A stretch of 64,000 nt of DNA from Candidatus Kuenenia stuttgartensis. GTDB lineage: Bacteria > Planctomycetota > GCA-002687715 > CAIWVZ01. The stretch is taken from positions 124,001-188,000 of the forward strand of contig CAMARR010000002.1 in NCBI GenBank assembly GCA_945860915.1, in the 5' to 3' direction. Positions 8,158 through 16,826 of this stretch are shown here, piece by piece. Position 1 is the first letter of the stretch; each line of letters begins with the position of its first letter. Both the position numbers and the translations under genes were made by a program. Under the pieces are notes generated by a model. The model made no database searches. It was not told where the DNA came from and saw only the letters and a program-made list of their open reading frames with translations.

Positions 8158-10227
8158 TCAGCGCACGAGCCGAAGGGCATTGCCAACAACAAGAAGACTC
8201 GAGGCTGCCATGGCGACCGCGCAAAGCGATGGAGACAACGCGCCTGACATGGCGATTGGAGTCATCGCGAGGTTGTAGACAACCGACATCACGAGATTCT
8301 GTCGCATGATGGCGCGAGTCCTTGCTGCGGTGTTCATCAGGGTTGCCAACTTCCTTGGTGAACCGTCGGACACGATGACATGGGCGCCAGTTGAAACGAG
8401 ATCGGCATCTTCTCCGACACACACACGCAGATCCGACGCGGCGAGCGCGAGACCGTCGTTAAGACCGTCGCCCACCATTGCAACGCGCCGCCCCGCGCGA
8501 TGCAAGTATCGAATGTGATCCGCCTTCGCTTCTGGCGAGAGGCCGCCCCGCGCGTCGCTGATACCGAGCGTGTCGCCTATGGACTTCACAGGATCGGAGC
8601 GATCGCCCGAAAGGATCGACAAGCCATAGCCACGAGACTTGAGTAAGGAAATCGCCTCATGAGTCCCGGGCCGAAGTGACTCACCGAGCACGACGCGAAC
8701 TCGTGCAACGCCATCCACGGCGATGATCACCTCGGACTCGACCTCGGCGTCCGCCGTAACGGAAATCCCGTGCGCCACGTGCCAAGATCTCTGTCCAACG
8801 GCAACGACGTGACCATTGACTCTTGCCGCCACCCCACCCTGCCGCATCGGGATAAATCCCGATGCGTCGGGGATTTGGTGACCCTCCGCCAGCGCCGCCC
8901 GCACGATCGCGATCGAAGCGGGGTGACGCGAGCCAACACACGCAGCCGCTGCAAGTCGTAGTGCGTCGCCCGAATCATCAGCTAAGGGCTGAAAGAGAGT
9001 GACACCGAGATTACGCTCGGTGAGGGTCCCGGTCTTGTCGAAGGCGATAAAATCGATATCTGCGGCGATTTCCAATGCCTCCGCATCCCGCACAACAATC
9101 CCAGCGCGCGCGAGCGCACCCAACGACGCCGAGAGCGCCGCGGGTACGGCCAAACCTAGAGCGCACGGGCACGCGACGGCGAGCGTCGCAGCCAAGACGC
9201 GCACGCCATTCGTCCAATCTCCGTCGCGCGCATGCCACAAACCGGCCATCACTGCGAGCACGATGAGGACGGGAACGAAGACACGAAGAACACGCTCAGA
9301 CCAGCGCCCAAGCGACGACTTCGACGATCGTGCGTGCTCCATTGCCCTGATCATCACAGCAGCCCGCGATTCTGCGGAGATCGAGGCCACGCTGACTCGC
9401 ACGGGAAGCTCCAGGTTGAGTGTGCCCCCAAAGACCTGCGACCCGGCTGCTTTTCTTACGGGAAGCGCCTCACCCGAGAGGAGGGACTCGTTCACTATCG
9501 CATCTGCGAGAGCGGTGCCGTTTGTCGGGAATCGCTCGCCCGCGCCGACGACAATTTGATCGCCTAGTACAAGTGTCGAAGCGAGAACTCGGCGACCGTC
9601 ATGAAGGGTCGCCTCCTCTGGAAGAGAATGCACGAGTTCTTCAAATGACGACAGGGCTCGCCGTCGTGCTTGTTCCTCCAGCCACTTCCCGACCATCACT
9701 GCAGCTAACAAGTGAGCGACCGTGTTGGCCGATTCGTGCATGTGGTGGTCACTCGGACCCATGCCTAACGTTCCCAACGCTGCCAAGGCGGAGAGCGTAA
9801 CGAGAGCATCCATCCCAGGGCGAAGCCGAACCCACTCACGGAGCCCGCGCACGATGAGTGGCGACGCCGCAATGAGCGCCACAACGGGGATCAAGAATGG
9901 GTTTGGACTTGGCAGGAAATCGAAGTCGCTAGCCAAAGCCATGATTGCGACAATCGCCGAAAATGCCGTCGAGACGTCAAGCAGAGTCGCATGCTTCGAC
10001 TGGCCTCGAGCCCGTGATTCAAGCGCAACGAGCCCGTAACCCTCACGTCTCACAGCGTCCATGAGGTCGCCATTCGAAACGGCCGGCGCCGCCACGACCC
10101 GCGCGCGGTGCCCCATCACATCGACTGCCGCTGTTTCCACACCTGCGACAGCGCGCAAAGCGGCTTCGATGCGCGCCGCACACGCGGCGCAGGTCATGCC
10201 GGAAACAAGGAACAAGCGATCCCGCAT
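8158..10227 (-). CDS. copA: Copper-exporting P1B-type ATPase
   Basis: A 689-residue heavy-metal P-type ATPase that pumps Cu(I), or possibly Ag(I), out of the cytoplasm. A single N-terminal HMA domain carries GMTCAAC (Cys13, Cys16). CPC in the sixth membrane helix is at 353-355, the phosphorylation motif DKTGT at 397-401, an SGE actuator motif (usually TGE) near 251, and GDGLND near the C-terminus. CPC with one MTCAAC domain fits the Cu(I) subclass. It is short for CopA (often 720-850) because there is only one HMA. The ATG lacks a Shine-Dalgarno but has TAAGAT six bases upstream. The gene follows the AqpS-like gene with a 159-bp gap, so it is probably a separate unit. Confidence 0.92.
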   Translation of the reverse strand: MRDRLFLVSGMTCAACAARIEAALRAVAGVETAAVDVMGHRARVVAAPAVSNGDLMDAVRREGYGLVALESRARGQSKHATLLDVSTAFSAIVAIMALASDFDFLPSPNPFLIPVVALIAASPLIVRGLREWVRLRPGMDALVTLSALAALGTLGMGPSDHHMHESANTVAHLLAAVMVGKWLEEQARRRALSSFEELVHSLPEEATLHDGRRVLASTLVLGDQIVVGAGERFPTNGTALADAIVNESLLSGEALPVRKAAGSQVFGGTLNLELPVRVSVASISAESRAAVMIRAMEHARSSKSSLGRWSERVLRVFVPVLIVLAVMAGLWHARDGDWTNGVRVLAATLAVACPCALGLAVPAALSASLGALARAGIVVRDAEALEIAADIDFIAFDKTGTLTERNLGVTLFQPLADDSGDALRLAAAACVGSRHPASIAIVRAALAEGHQIPDASGFIPMRQGGVAARVNGHVVAVGQRSWHVAHGISVTADAEVESEVIIAVDGVARVRVVLGESLRPGTHEAISLLKSRGYGLSILSGDRSDPVKSIGDTLGISDARGGLSPEAKADHIRYLHRAGRRVAMVGDGLNDGLALAASDLRVCVGEDADLVSTGAHVIVSDGSPRKLATLMNTAARTRAIMRQNLVMSVVYNLAMTPIAMSGALSPSLCAVAMAASSLLVVGNALRLVR

Positions 10228-10233
10228 GGGCGC

Positions 10234-10239
10234 ATCTTA
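10234..10239 (-). promoter_or_regulatory. -10-like hexamer of a leaderless copA transcript
   Basis: TAAGAT read on the minus strand, separated by 6 nt (gcgccc) from the copA ATG. There is no Shine-Dalgarno, so transcription would start at or beside the A of the ATG. No good -35 is visible. It is part of a recurring pattern in this window. Confidence 0.4.
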
Positions 10240-10386
10240 CGCCACGACACGACGGCCCACCTGACTTACATGCGCGACCTCAACGCTCCATCGAGTCAAT
10301 TCCGGGCGCGCGTGAGCAAATGCCGGGCGATCCGAAACTGAAACACGCCTACGCGCCCGCATCGCACGAACGGACCGAATGCACGA

Positions 10387-11058
10387 TCATGATGTCGGCT
10401 CTCGCGTTGCTCGATCGAGCGCCATCGCAATCAGGCAACCGACCACTTGGGCCCCGATGAATCCCATCACGTCATTCGAGTGTATCCCCGTGTAGGTCGA
10501 CGTGAACGACCGTGCGATGGTCACAGCAGGATTTGCGAATGCTGTCGAGGAGGTAAACCAGTAGCCACCCACGATCCAACCGGCAACCGCCGCGGCAGAC
10601 GGCAACGGACCAAGCGGTCCTACCTTGCGCACCACCAAGATCAGTCCGGCGGTAGCAATGACCTCGCCAATGAAGGTCCCTTGGTTGAGCCTATGAGCCC
10701 CCGTGTTGCCGAGAATCCGCAATCCAAACTCCGCGTGACACAAAAATGTACCGACGATGGCAGCGCAAATCTGCGTTATCGCAACGAGGACTGCGTCAAT
10801 CCATGGCAGGTTCCCCCGAATCGCCTCGGAGAGCGTGACGCAAGGGTTGAAGTGGGCCCCGGAAGTGCGAGCGAACGTGAGAATCAAGGCCACAAGCGCG
10901 CCGCCCGTCGCCACCGTATTCGCGAGTAGCGCGAGCACGGGTGACACATGCGGAGGAGCGGTCAGGCGCTGGGCCATGATTCCGGAGCCGACGACAGCAA
11001 CAACTAAAAGCAACGTGCCCGCAGCTTCAGAGAGGAGACGGGCACGAAATGAAGCCAT
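10387..11058 (-). CDS. AqpS-like aquaporin (MIP family)
   Basis: A 223-residue six-helix channel of the major intrinsic protein family. The two half-helix motifs are visible: NPC at 71-73 (usual NPA altered to NPC) in SGAHFNPCVTL, and NPA at 176-178 in STAFANPAVTIARS, where the arginine of the selectivity filter follows. The segment YWFTSSTAFANPAVTIARSF closely resembles aquaporins encoded in arsenic operons (AqpS), which conduct arsenite or methylated arsenicals. No arsR, arsC or other ars gene lies beside it, so the solute is uncertain; water, glycerol or a metalloid are possible. The citrate synthase stop is 9 bp upstream of its start, so it is probably the last gene of that operon. Confidence 0.85.
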   Translation of the reverse strand: MASFRARLLSEAAGTLLLVVAVVGSGIMAQRLTAPPHVSPVLALLANTVATGGALVALILTFARTSGAHFNPCVTLSEAIRGNLPWIDAVLVAITQICAAIVGTFLCHAEFGLRILGNTGAHRLNQGTFIGEVIATAGLILVVRKVGPLGPLPSAAAVAGWIVGGYWFTSSTAFANPAVTIARSFTSTYTGIHSNDVMGFIGAQVVGCLIAMALDRATREPTS

Positions 11059-11067
11059 CTTGTTCGC

Positions 11068-12186
11068 TCAGACGCTGGCGACGGCAGGCATCGTTCCGAT
11101 GTACGTCGAGCCAGGCCGGAACAACTTCTTAACGATCCGTTGTTCGTTGACATGCGCCATCCAACCGACAACGCGACCCACGCCGAATGTCGGGGTGAAT
11201 TGGTTGCGCGGGAGCCCGACGGAATCCAACATGACCGCCGTATAGAACTCGACGTTCGCGGCCAAAGGTCGCGTGGGATGCTTCTTCTTTAGAACACCGA
11301 GCGCAGCTGATTCGACAGCGCGCGCGAGTGAGAGTCGCCCGGTCGAGATTCCTGCTCGCTCGAGTGCCTCGATGCCCTTCTCGAGGACCGCCGCGCGCGG
11401 GTCTCGAACGCGATAGATGCGATGGCCCATACCCATGATGCGGCGACCGGATGCAATCTCGGCGTCGAGCCAATTCGCTGCATTCTCAGGCTTTCCGATC
11501 GCATCAAGCATGTCAAGAACGGGGCCTGGCGCGCCACCGTGCAATGGGCCCTTTAGAGCTCCGATGGCGCCCGTCACTGCCGAAACATTGTCCGAATCGG
11601 TCGACGCGATCACACGAGCAGTGAAGGTCGATGCGTTCATTCCATGGTCGGAAACAGTGACTAGGTAGCGGTCCACACCCGCGATTCGGGCGGCATCGCT
11701 CGGTTTGCCAATGCACATGCGAAGGTAGTCGGCAGCGTGAGTCAACGTCGCATCGGGAGCGACCGGCGCCAAGCCGGCGCGCTTGCGACACCATGCTGCG
11801 GCAAAGACCGCCACTGCCGCTGTAAGTCGCGCCTCGTCCGAAAACCCGGCAGATTTTTCAGCCGGGAGCTGTCCGACACACGCACGAAGCGCATCCATGC
11901 CGTCGGCATGATCGAGTGCGTTGCCCAACGTCGGGAGTGCTTGGAACACCGAGACACGAGCGCGGCCAAGCTCGGCGCGAAGTGACTCGCGGAGGCTCGC
12001 GTCAGGAACCCGTCCCAACCAAAGGAGACTGCAAACGTCTTCGAAGGTCGCCCAAGAAGCGAGCTCCTCAATGTCGTGTCCGCGAATGATGAGGCGACCC
12101 TTCTCGCCATCCACCTCGCTCATGTACGTCTCTGCGACCACCACGCCATCGAGGCCGGTCGAGGTCGGTGCCTTCTCGGTCGTCAT
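11068..12186 (-). CDS. Citrate synthase, CitA-like
   Basis: About 372 residues; condenses acetyl-CoA with oxaloacetate (or propionyl-CoA in 2-methylcitrate synthases). Visible motifs are DHGMNASTFTARVIAST, IGALKGPLHGGAPG (oxaloacetate histidine) and MGMGHRIYRVRDPR (second histidine). The catalytic aspartate position reads NVEFY, with glutamate where E. coli GltA has NVDFY; the same NVEFY occurs in actinobacterial CitA, so the enzyme probably belongs to that group. The start at 12186 has GGAG nine bases before; upstream in-frame alternatives are ATG 12201 and ATG 12342 (the latter with GGGGAG), which would add a poorly conserved leader of up to 52 residues. It lies downstream of acyl-CoA degradation genes that would provide acetyl-CoA. 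Confidence 0.88.
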   Translation of the reverse strand: MTTEKAPTSTGLDGVVVAETYMSEVDGEKGRLIIRGHDIEELASWATFEDVCSLLWLGRVPDASLRESLRAELGRARVSVFQALPTLGNALDHADGMDALRACVGQLPAEKSAGFSDEARLTAAVAVFAAAWCRKRAGLAPVAPDATLTHAADYLRMCIGKPSDAARIAGVDRYLVTVSDHGMNASTFTARVIASTDSDNVSAVTGAIGALKGPLHGGAPGPVLDMLDAIGKPENAANWLDAEIASGRRIMGMGHRIYRVRDPRAAVLEKGIEALERAGISTGRLSLARAVESAALGVLKKKHPTRPLAANVEFYTAVMLDSVGLPRNQFTPTFGVGRVVGWMAHVNEQRIVKKLFRPGSTYIGTMPAVASV

Positions 12187-12392
12187 GTCGAGTTTCTCCA
12201 TTCGAACCCCGCCGCCGTCAGTTCGATCCTGCGAGGGCGCGGAAAGGCTAGCCGTCGATGCGCGTGCTCCCAACCACGGAGGCTGAAACACGCGAATCCA
12301 CCGCATTTTCGCAGGCACTGCGGAGCCAAGTCCCCAGGCCATGAACCGCTCCCCTAGTGCAGTCTCGCGCGTGGGATACGGTCACCCGGACC

Positions 12393-13286
12393 CTAGCCCG
12401 CAGCATCTGGGATGCGATTGCCCTTCGCGTCGTATGTGTACACACCACGACCGGTCTTGCGGCCAAGGCGGCCCTCCTCAACCAACTTCTCCATCAACGG
12501 AGAGGGCCGGAACGTCTCCCCGAGGGTCTTGTGGAGGTATCGGATCGTCGAGCTGCGCGTGTCGAGGCCCACGAGATCGGCCATCTCGAACGGACCCATC
12601 GGATGGTTCAACCCGAGCTTAAGCGCCTTGTCGATGTCTTCCGCCGAGGCGATCCCCGCTTCGAGCATTCGGAATGCCTCGAGACCGATCAAAGCGTTGA
12701 TACGCGAAGTGGCAAAGCCGGGAGACTCTCGTACGCGAACGGTTTCCTTACCCATGCATCGAGCCAACGCCTCAGTTGCGCTTAGCGCCGTTGGCGAGGT
12801 CGCCGGTCCAAGCACTATTTCAATCAGCCGCATGATCGGCACGGGATTGAAAAAGTGCACACCAATCACTCGCCCCTTGTCCTGCACGGGTTCCGCGATC
12901 GCGCTGATCATGAGACTCGACGTGTTGGTGCCAAGCGTCACCCCAGGGCGCGTGAGTCGTTCGAGCTCCTTGAAAGTCTTCTGCTTCAGATCCAGCTTCT
13001 CGGGGATGGCCTCGATGACGAAGTCCGTTGGGATCACAGCGGCCTCGAAGTCAGTCGTGAAGTGGATTCGAGCCATGATGGCATCGGCTCCGTCAGGAGC
13101 GATCCGGCCCTTCTCTGCAAGCTTCTTGAGCGAGCCCCCGATCCCCGATCGCGCCTTTTCAAGCACGGCATCGTTGACGTCGTAGAGCCACGTATCCATG
13201 CCTCCCATCGCTGAAACCTGGGCAATTCCTGCGCCCATGATGCCGGATCCAAGAACGGTCACTGTTGAAATGATGTTGTCAGTCAT
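12393..13286 (-). CDS. 3-hydroxyacyl-CoA (3-hydroxybutyryl-CoA) dehydrogenase
   Basis: A 297-residue NAD-dependent 3-hydroxyacyl-CoA dehydrogenase of the short Hbd/PaaH type, oxidising L-3-hydroxyacyl-CoA to 3-ketoacyl-CoA. The Rossmann motif GSGIMGAGIAQ is at the N-terminus. The active-site segment HFFNPVPIMRLIEIV contains the catalytic histidine, and NHPMGPFEMADLVGLD marks the C-terminal domain. The start at 13286 (MTDN) leaves a 7-bp gap to the amidohydrolase stop; an ATG at 13322 would overlap that gene. It is the fifth gene of a minus-strand operon with two crotonases and an MDR oxidoreductase, so a beta-oxidation-like pathway is likely. Confidence 0.92.
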   Translation of the reverse strand: MTDNIISTVTVLGSGIMGAGIAQVSAMGGMDTWLYDVNDAVLEKARSGIGGSLKKLAEKGRIAPDGADAIMARIHFTTDFEAAVIPTDFVIEAIPEKLDLKQKTFKELERLTRPGVTLGTNTSSLMISAIAEPVQDKGRVIGVHFFNPVPIMRLIEIVLGPATSPTALSATEALARCMGKETVRVRESPGFATSRINALIGLEAFRMLEAGIASAEDIDKALKLGLNHPMGPFEMADLVGLDTRSSTIRYLHKTLGETFRPSPLMEKLVEEGRLGRKTGRGVYTYDAKGNRIPDAAG

Positions 13287-13293
13287 GGGATTC

Positions 13294-14172
13294 TCATGTG
13301 ATCGGGAAGAGTCTGAGTGCATTAGTCCGAGTAACCCTATCGAGGAGTTCGGCGGTGAGTGGAAGGCCTAGAAATTCGTCTAAGTTCTTCCGAATGGACT
13401 TCACCCCGGGAGAGGGCCAATCAGTGCCGAACAACACGCGATCGCCAATTTCGGCCAGTCGGGGGAAACTCTCAAGAATGGACTTTGGGGGAATGCCCGA
13501 AAGATCAAGCCACACGTTCTTGTGCCGTCGCATCACGAAGAAGGCCTGCTCTGACCAAAGTGGACGCCCTCCGTGGGCCATGATGATCGGCAACGTGGGA
13601 AAGTCGATCGCGACATCGTCAAGCACGAGTGCGTCCCCCAATCGACTCCGGGCTCCCGGAAAAACTGACGTTCCCGTGTGGAACATCACCGGGACTTTGG
13701 CTTCGGCACAGGCCTCGTAGACCTTGGCGAGGCTTGGGCACTCCCCCGTCCGATAGGCATCAGCCCCGAGGTTTTGGTGCGGAGGATGAATCTTGATCCC
13801 ATCCAGTTTGAGGTCCTGCAGAAGGTACTTCATTTCGGATTCGATATCGCGGCATGTCGGAGGGTGAATCCCACCAAATGCAAGAACACGACCCTTCGCG
13901 CGGTCGCGATAGGAAGCGCACCAAGGATTGACGTCAGACTGAAAGCCCATGATGTCGGGTGCGACGTAGTTGATAACGGCAATCCGACCAATGCGTTCGC
14001 GATCAAGCCACTCCACCAACGCCAGTGGATCGGCTTGCAACGAGCGAATGAGATCGAGATCATCGCGAGATCTCTCGATCGCCGCGCGGGCGGCGGGCCG
14101 CATCCGTTCCCACGGCTGAATGTGCACATGGATGTCGGTCGGCCAATCGCGAACGGGCGCGAACTCGCTCAC
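13294..14172 (-). CDS. Amidohydrolase-family metal-dependent hydrolase/decarboxylase
   Basis: A 292-residue TIM-barrel protein of the Amidohydro_2 (COG2159, ACMSD-like) family. The metal-binding HxH is in DIHVHIQPW near residue 15; further ligands are suggested by the FHTGTS histidine, IMAHGG and the final FGTDWPSP aspartate. Members hydrolyse or decarboxylate ring-cleavage and aromatic acids, among others. Its ATG overlaps the stop of the neighbouring enoyl-CoA hydratase gene by 4 nt, and it precedes the hydroxyacyl-CoA dehydrogenase gene. This hints at a degradation pathway for a cyclic or branched acid, but the substrate is not readable from sequence. Confidence 0.8.
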   Translation of the reverse strand: MSEFAPVRDWPTDIHVHIQPWERMRPAARAAIERSRDDLDLIRSLQADPLALVEWLDRERIGRIAVINYVAPDIMGFQSDVNPWCASYRDRAKGRVLAFGGIHPPTCRDIESEMKYLLQDLKLDGIKIHPPHQNLGADAYRTGECPSLAKVYEACAEAKVPVMFHTGTSVFPGARSRLGDALVLDDVAIDFPTLPIIMAHGGRPLWSEQAFFVMRRHKNVWLDLSGIPPKSILESFPRLAEIGDRVLFGTDWPSPGVKSIRKNLDEFLGLPLTAELLDRVTRTNALRLFPIT

Positions 14173-14933
14173 TTCTTGCGCTCGAGGAAATTGGTCATCC
14201 GACGCTTCTTTTCGGGGTCCTCAAACAACACGGCCTGCGAAAGATACTCAACCATCGTCGAACGACGATCCACCGTGTTCACTGCGGCATTGGTAGCAAC
14301 CTTGGCGAGTCGCACTGCCATCGGCGCATTGGCTAGAATCTCGTCCATGCAGGCGCGCGCCGCCTCAACCACCGTTTGCGGAGGGGCGACAACACGATTA
14401 ACGAGTCCGATGCGCTCAGCTTCGGAAGCATCGATGATGCGGCCGGTGAAGATCAGTTCGCGTGCTCGACCGGTTCCGATAGTCCGGGTCAAGCGGTGAG
14501 GTGCACCAGCTCCCGGGATGATCCCGAGTTTGACTTCCGGCTGCCCAAACTTCGCGTCGGGCGATGCAAAGCGGATGTCGCAGGCAAGCGCTAACTCACA
14601 GCCCCCACCAAGGCAGAAGCCATGAATTGCTGCGATAGTCGGCCACGGGAAGTCCTCAAGTTGTTGAAACACTGACGCGTTGATGGCCCGCAATGCGTCG
14701 GTGACGTCACGTTTCACCAGCTCAGAGATATCTGCGCCCGCAATGAACGCCTTGTCTCCCTCTCCGGAGAGGACGAGGCCGCGAACATCGCGATCATTCG
14801 CGAGGGTTCGCAAGGCAATCGTGAGTTCGTCCACCATCGCGAGGTTGATGGCGTTGCGTACCTCAGGCCGATTGAAGCGAATCTCTGCGCGCCCTGAAGG
14901 GTCCTTCGTGACAATGATCGTTTTAAATTCCAT
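14169..14933 (-). CDS. Enoyl-CoA hydratase/isomerase (crotonase family), copy 1
   Basis: About 254 residues, the usual crotonase length. The oxyanion-hole region AFIAGADISEL and the acid/base glutamates in GGGCELALACD and GQPEVKLGIIPGAGA are both present, consistent with a true 2-enoyl-CoA hydratase. The start at 14933 (MEFKTI) lies one base from the MDR dehydrogenase stop; the frame continues upstream into that gene, but those residues are not crotonase-like. It overlaps the amidohydrolase start by 4 nt. It is one of two crotonases in the operon, and the two are clearly diverged, so they probably act on different acyl-CoAs. Confidence 0.9.
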   Translation of the reverse strand: MEFKTIIVTKDPSGRAEIRFNRPEVRNAINLAMVDELTIALRTLANDRDVRGLVLSGEGDKAFIAGADISELVKRDVTDALRAINASVFQQLEDFPWPTIAAIHGFCLGGGCELALACDIRFASPDAKFGQPEVKLGIIPGAGAPHRLTRTIGTGRARELIFTGRIIDASEAERIGLVNRVVAPPQTVVEAARACMDEILANAPMAVRLAKVATNAAVNTVDRRSTMVEYLSQAVLFEDPEKKRRMTNFLERKK

Positions 14934-14934
14934 A

Positions 14935-15969
14935 CTAGGCTCCGATCTCGAGAACCACCTTGCCGAACGTGCCGCGCGCTTCAAGGGCCGCGTGGCCATC
15001 CGCAACTTGATGAAGTGGAATCACGCGATCCACCACGGGTACCAAGGCTCGGGCCCCGACAAGCGACGTAAGTCGATGCAGCGCTCCAAGACTCCCCATC
15101 GTAGACCCGAGGATCGACAGGCTTTTGAAGAAAATGAGCCGCAAGTCGGCTTCTAACTTCGGGCCTGATGTCGCTCCGCAAGTCACCACCGCACCACCCT
15201 TTTTCAGGAGCCGCAGCGACGTGCCAAATGTCGCCTCGCCGACGTGGTCGACGACGAAGTCAACGCCGGCTTTGCCAGTTGCGGCACGCACTTCGGCGTT
15301 CACGTCCTGCGTCGATGCGCAGATCCCCAAACTTGCACCGAGCGCTAGCGCCGCACTGACCTTGCTCTGCGTCGACGCCACCGCGATGACACGAGCGCCG
15401 ATCAATCTGAGAATCTGAATCGACGCAACCGAAACACCCGAGCCCGCCGCCCAGACGAGGACGTCGTCGCCCGGCTTGACCCCGCAACGGTCAACGATCA
15501 TTCCCCATGCCGTCAGATAGGCTAGAGGAAACGCCGCCGCCTGGTGAAAAGACAAGTGATCGGAGATGGGGATGACGTTGCGCGCGGGAACTTCGACGCA
15601 CTCGGCGCACGTTCCATCTCGCGTTTCTCCCAGAATGCCGTAGGTGCGGCAAAGATGGTCGCGCCCTTCGGCGCATCGCATACAGAATCCGCAGCTCATT
15701 CCAGGCGCAAGCAGAACGCGTTGCCCAACCTCGACACCTGTGACACCAGCCCCGACTTCGCGTACGACGCCAGCCCCATCGCAGCCTGGGATGATCGGAA
15801 GCGGGAACTTGTGGCCAGGGACTCCCTTGCGCACCCAGACGTCCAGGTGATTGAGCGCCGCCGCTTTGAGATCCACGACGACACGGCCAGGGCCAGCCGT
15901 CGGTCGAGGGCGATCAACGATCTTTAGAGCCTCAAGGCCACCATGGGCCTCGATTAATACCGCTTTCAT
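14935..15969 (-). CDS. Zinc-type MDR alcohol dehydrogenase / quinone oxidoreductase
   Basis: A 344-residue medium-chain dehydrogenase/reductase. The GroES-like N-terminal domain has GCDGAGVVREVGAGV and a structural-zinc Cys cluster (CGFCMRCAEGRDHLC). The catalytic-zinc cysteine position near residue 38 is not obvious (NHLDVWVRKG), so it may be a non-catalytic-zinc type. The Rossmann part contains VWAAGSGVSVASIQIL. It reduces or oxidises an alcohol, ketone or enoyl group with NAD(P). Three bases separate it from the upstream crotonase gene and one from the downstream one, so all are co-transcribed. Its specific step is unknown. Confidence 0.85.
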   Translation of the reverse strand: MKAVLIEAHGGLEALKIVDRPRPTAGPGRVVVDLKAAALNHLDVWVRKGVPGHKFPLPIIPGCDGAGVVREVGAGVTGVEVGQRVLLAPGMSCGFCMRCAEGRDHLCRTYGILGETRDGTCAECVEVPARNVIPISDHLSFHQAAAFPLAYLTAWGMIVDRCGVKPGDDVLVWAAGSGVSVASIQILRLIGARVIAVASTQSKVSAALALGASLGICASTQDVNAEVRAATGKAGVDFVVDHVGEATFGTSLRLLKKGGAVVTCGATSGPKLEADLRLIFFKSLSILGSTMGSLGALHRLTSLVGARALVPVVDRVIPLHQVADGHAALEARGTFGKVVLEIGA

Positions 15970-15972
15970 CCG

Positions 15973-16761
15973 TCAGAGTCCTTTGAATTTCGCGGGGCGT
16001 TTCTCGAGATTCGCCGCCATGCCCTCTTTGGCATCTTCGCCGCAGAAGAGCCGTTGTTGAAGTTCGCGCTCAAGGGCCAAGCCTTGCTCGAGTCCCATGT
16101 CAGCGCCGCTGACGACCGCGCGTTTGATGAACCCAATCGCCTTGGGCGCCGCGTTCGGTGCCGTGAAGCGCTGGGCGTATGTCTGGATGTGTTGACGAAA
16201 CGCTGCGGGGTCCAGATCGACGACTTCGTCCACCAAGCCCAGCGCCAACGCTCGATCAAAATCAAAGAGCTCGGCTTCGGCCATCAGCTTGATGGCCGAC
16301 GATCGCCCGACAATGCGTACCAGCCGCTGGGTCCCGCCTGTTCCGGGGAGCACGCCAAGCTTGACTTCAGGCAAACCGCATTTCCCCGACCCCTTCCTTG
16401 CGATGCGCAAGTCGCATGCCATCGCCACCTCAAGTCCTCCTCCGACGCAATGCCCCGCGATCGCCGCGATGATTAGTTTGGGTGTGTTCTCAAGTCGAAG
16501 GAGCGTTTCGTTCGCGTGCAAGCAAAACATGTACTTGTAGTCTGTCGTTACGCTTGTGAGCGTCTTAATGTCAGCTCCCGCGCAGAAGAACCGATCGCCG
16601 TCGCCTGTGAGCACGACAACATGAACATCAGGATCCATCCGAGCTTCAAGCACCGCCGCGTCGAGCTCGCGCATCATCTCGTATGAGTAGGTGTTGGCTG
16701 GCGGTTCACAAAGCGTAATGGTCATCACGCCGTCGGCCTTATCGATGCGCACGCGAATCAT
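15973..16761 (-). CDS. Enoyl-CoA hydratase/isomerase (crotonase family), copy 2
   Basis: A 262-residue crotonase. FFCAGADIKTL forms the oxyanion-hole loop, and the catalytic glutamates are in GGGLEVAMACD and GLPEVKLGVLPGTGGTQRL. It is the first gene of the minus-strand acyl-CoA operon that runs down to citrate synthase and the aquaporin. The ATG at 16761 has no Shine-Dalgarno; TAGGAC lies only four bases upstream, hinting at a leaderless start. The likely role is hydration of an enoyl-CoA. Confidence 0.9.
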   Translation of the reverse strand: MIRVRIDKADGVMTITLCEPPANTYSYEMMRELDAAVLEARMDPDVHVVVLTGDGDRFFCAGADIKTLTSVTTDYKYMFCLHANETLLRLENTPKLIIAAIAGHCVGGGLEVAMACDLRIARKGSGKCGLPEVKLGVLPGTGGTQRLVRIVGRSSAIKLMAEAELFDFDRALALGLVDEVVDLDPAAFRQHIQTYAQRFTAPNAAPKAIGFIKRAVVSGADMGLEQGLALERELQQRLFCGEDAKEGMAANLEKRPAKFKGL

Positions 16762-16826
16762 GTGGGTCCTAGCCCGACGGCGACGTGCCGCGCGGGCGCG
16801 TCATCCTACGATCCGCGGAGGCGCTC

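Noticed and set aside
14935-16761. Benzoyl-CoA downstream enzymes (Dch, Had, Oah) for the crotonase-MDR-crotonase run
   Set aside because: The MDR protein looks like a generic quinone/alcohol dehydrogenase, and no benzoyl-CoA reductase genes are present.
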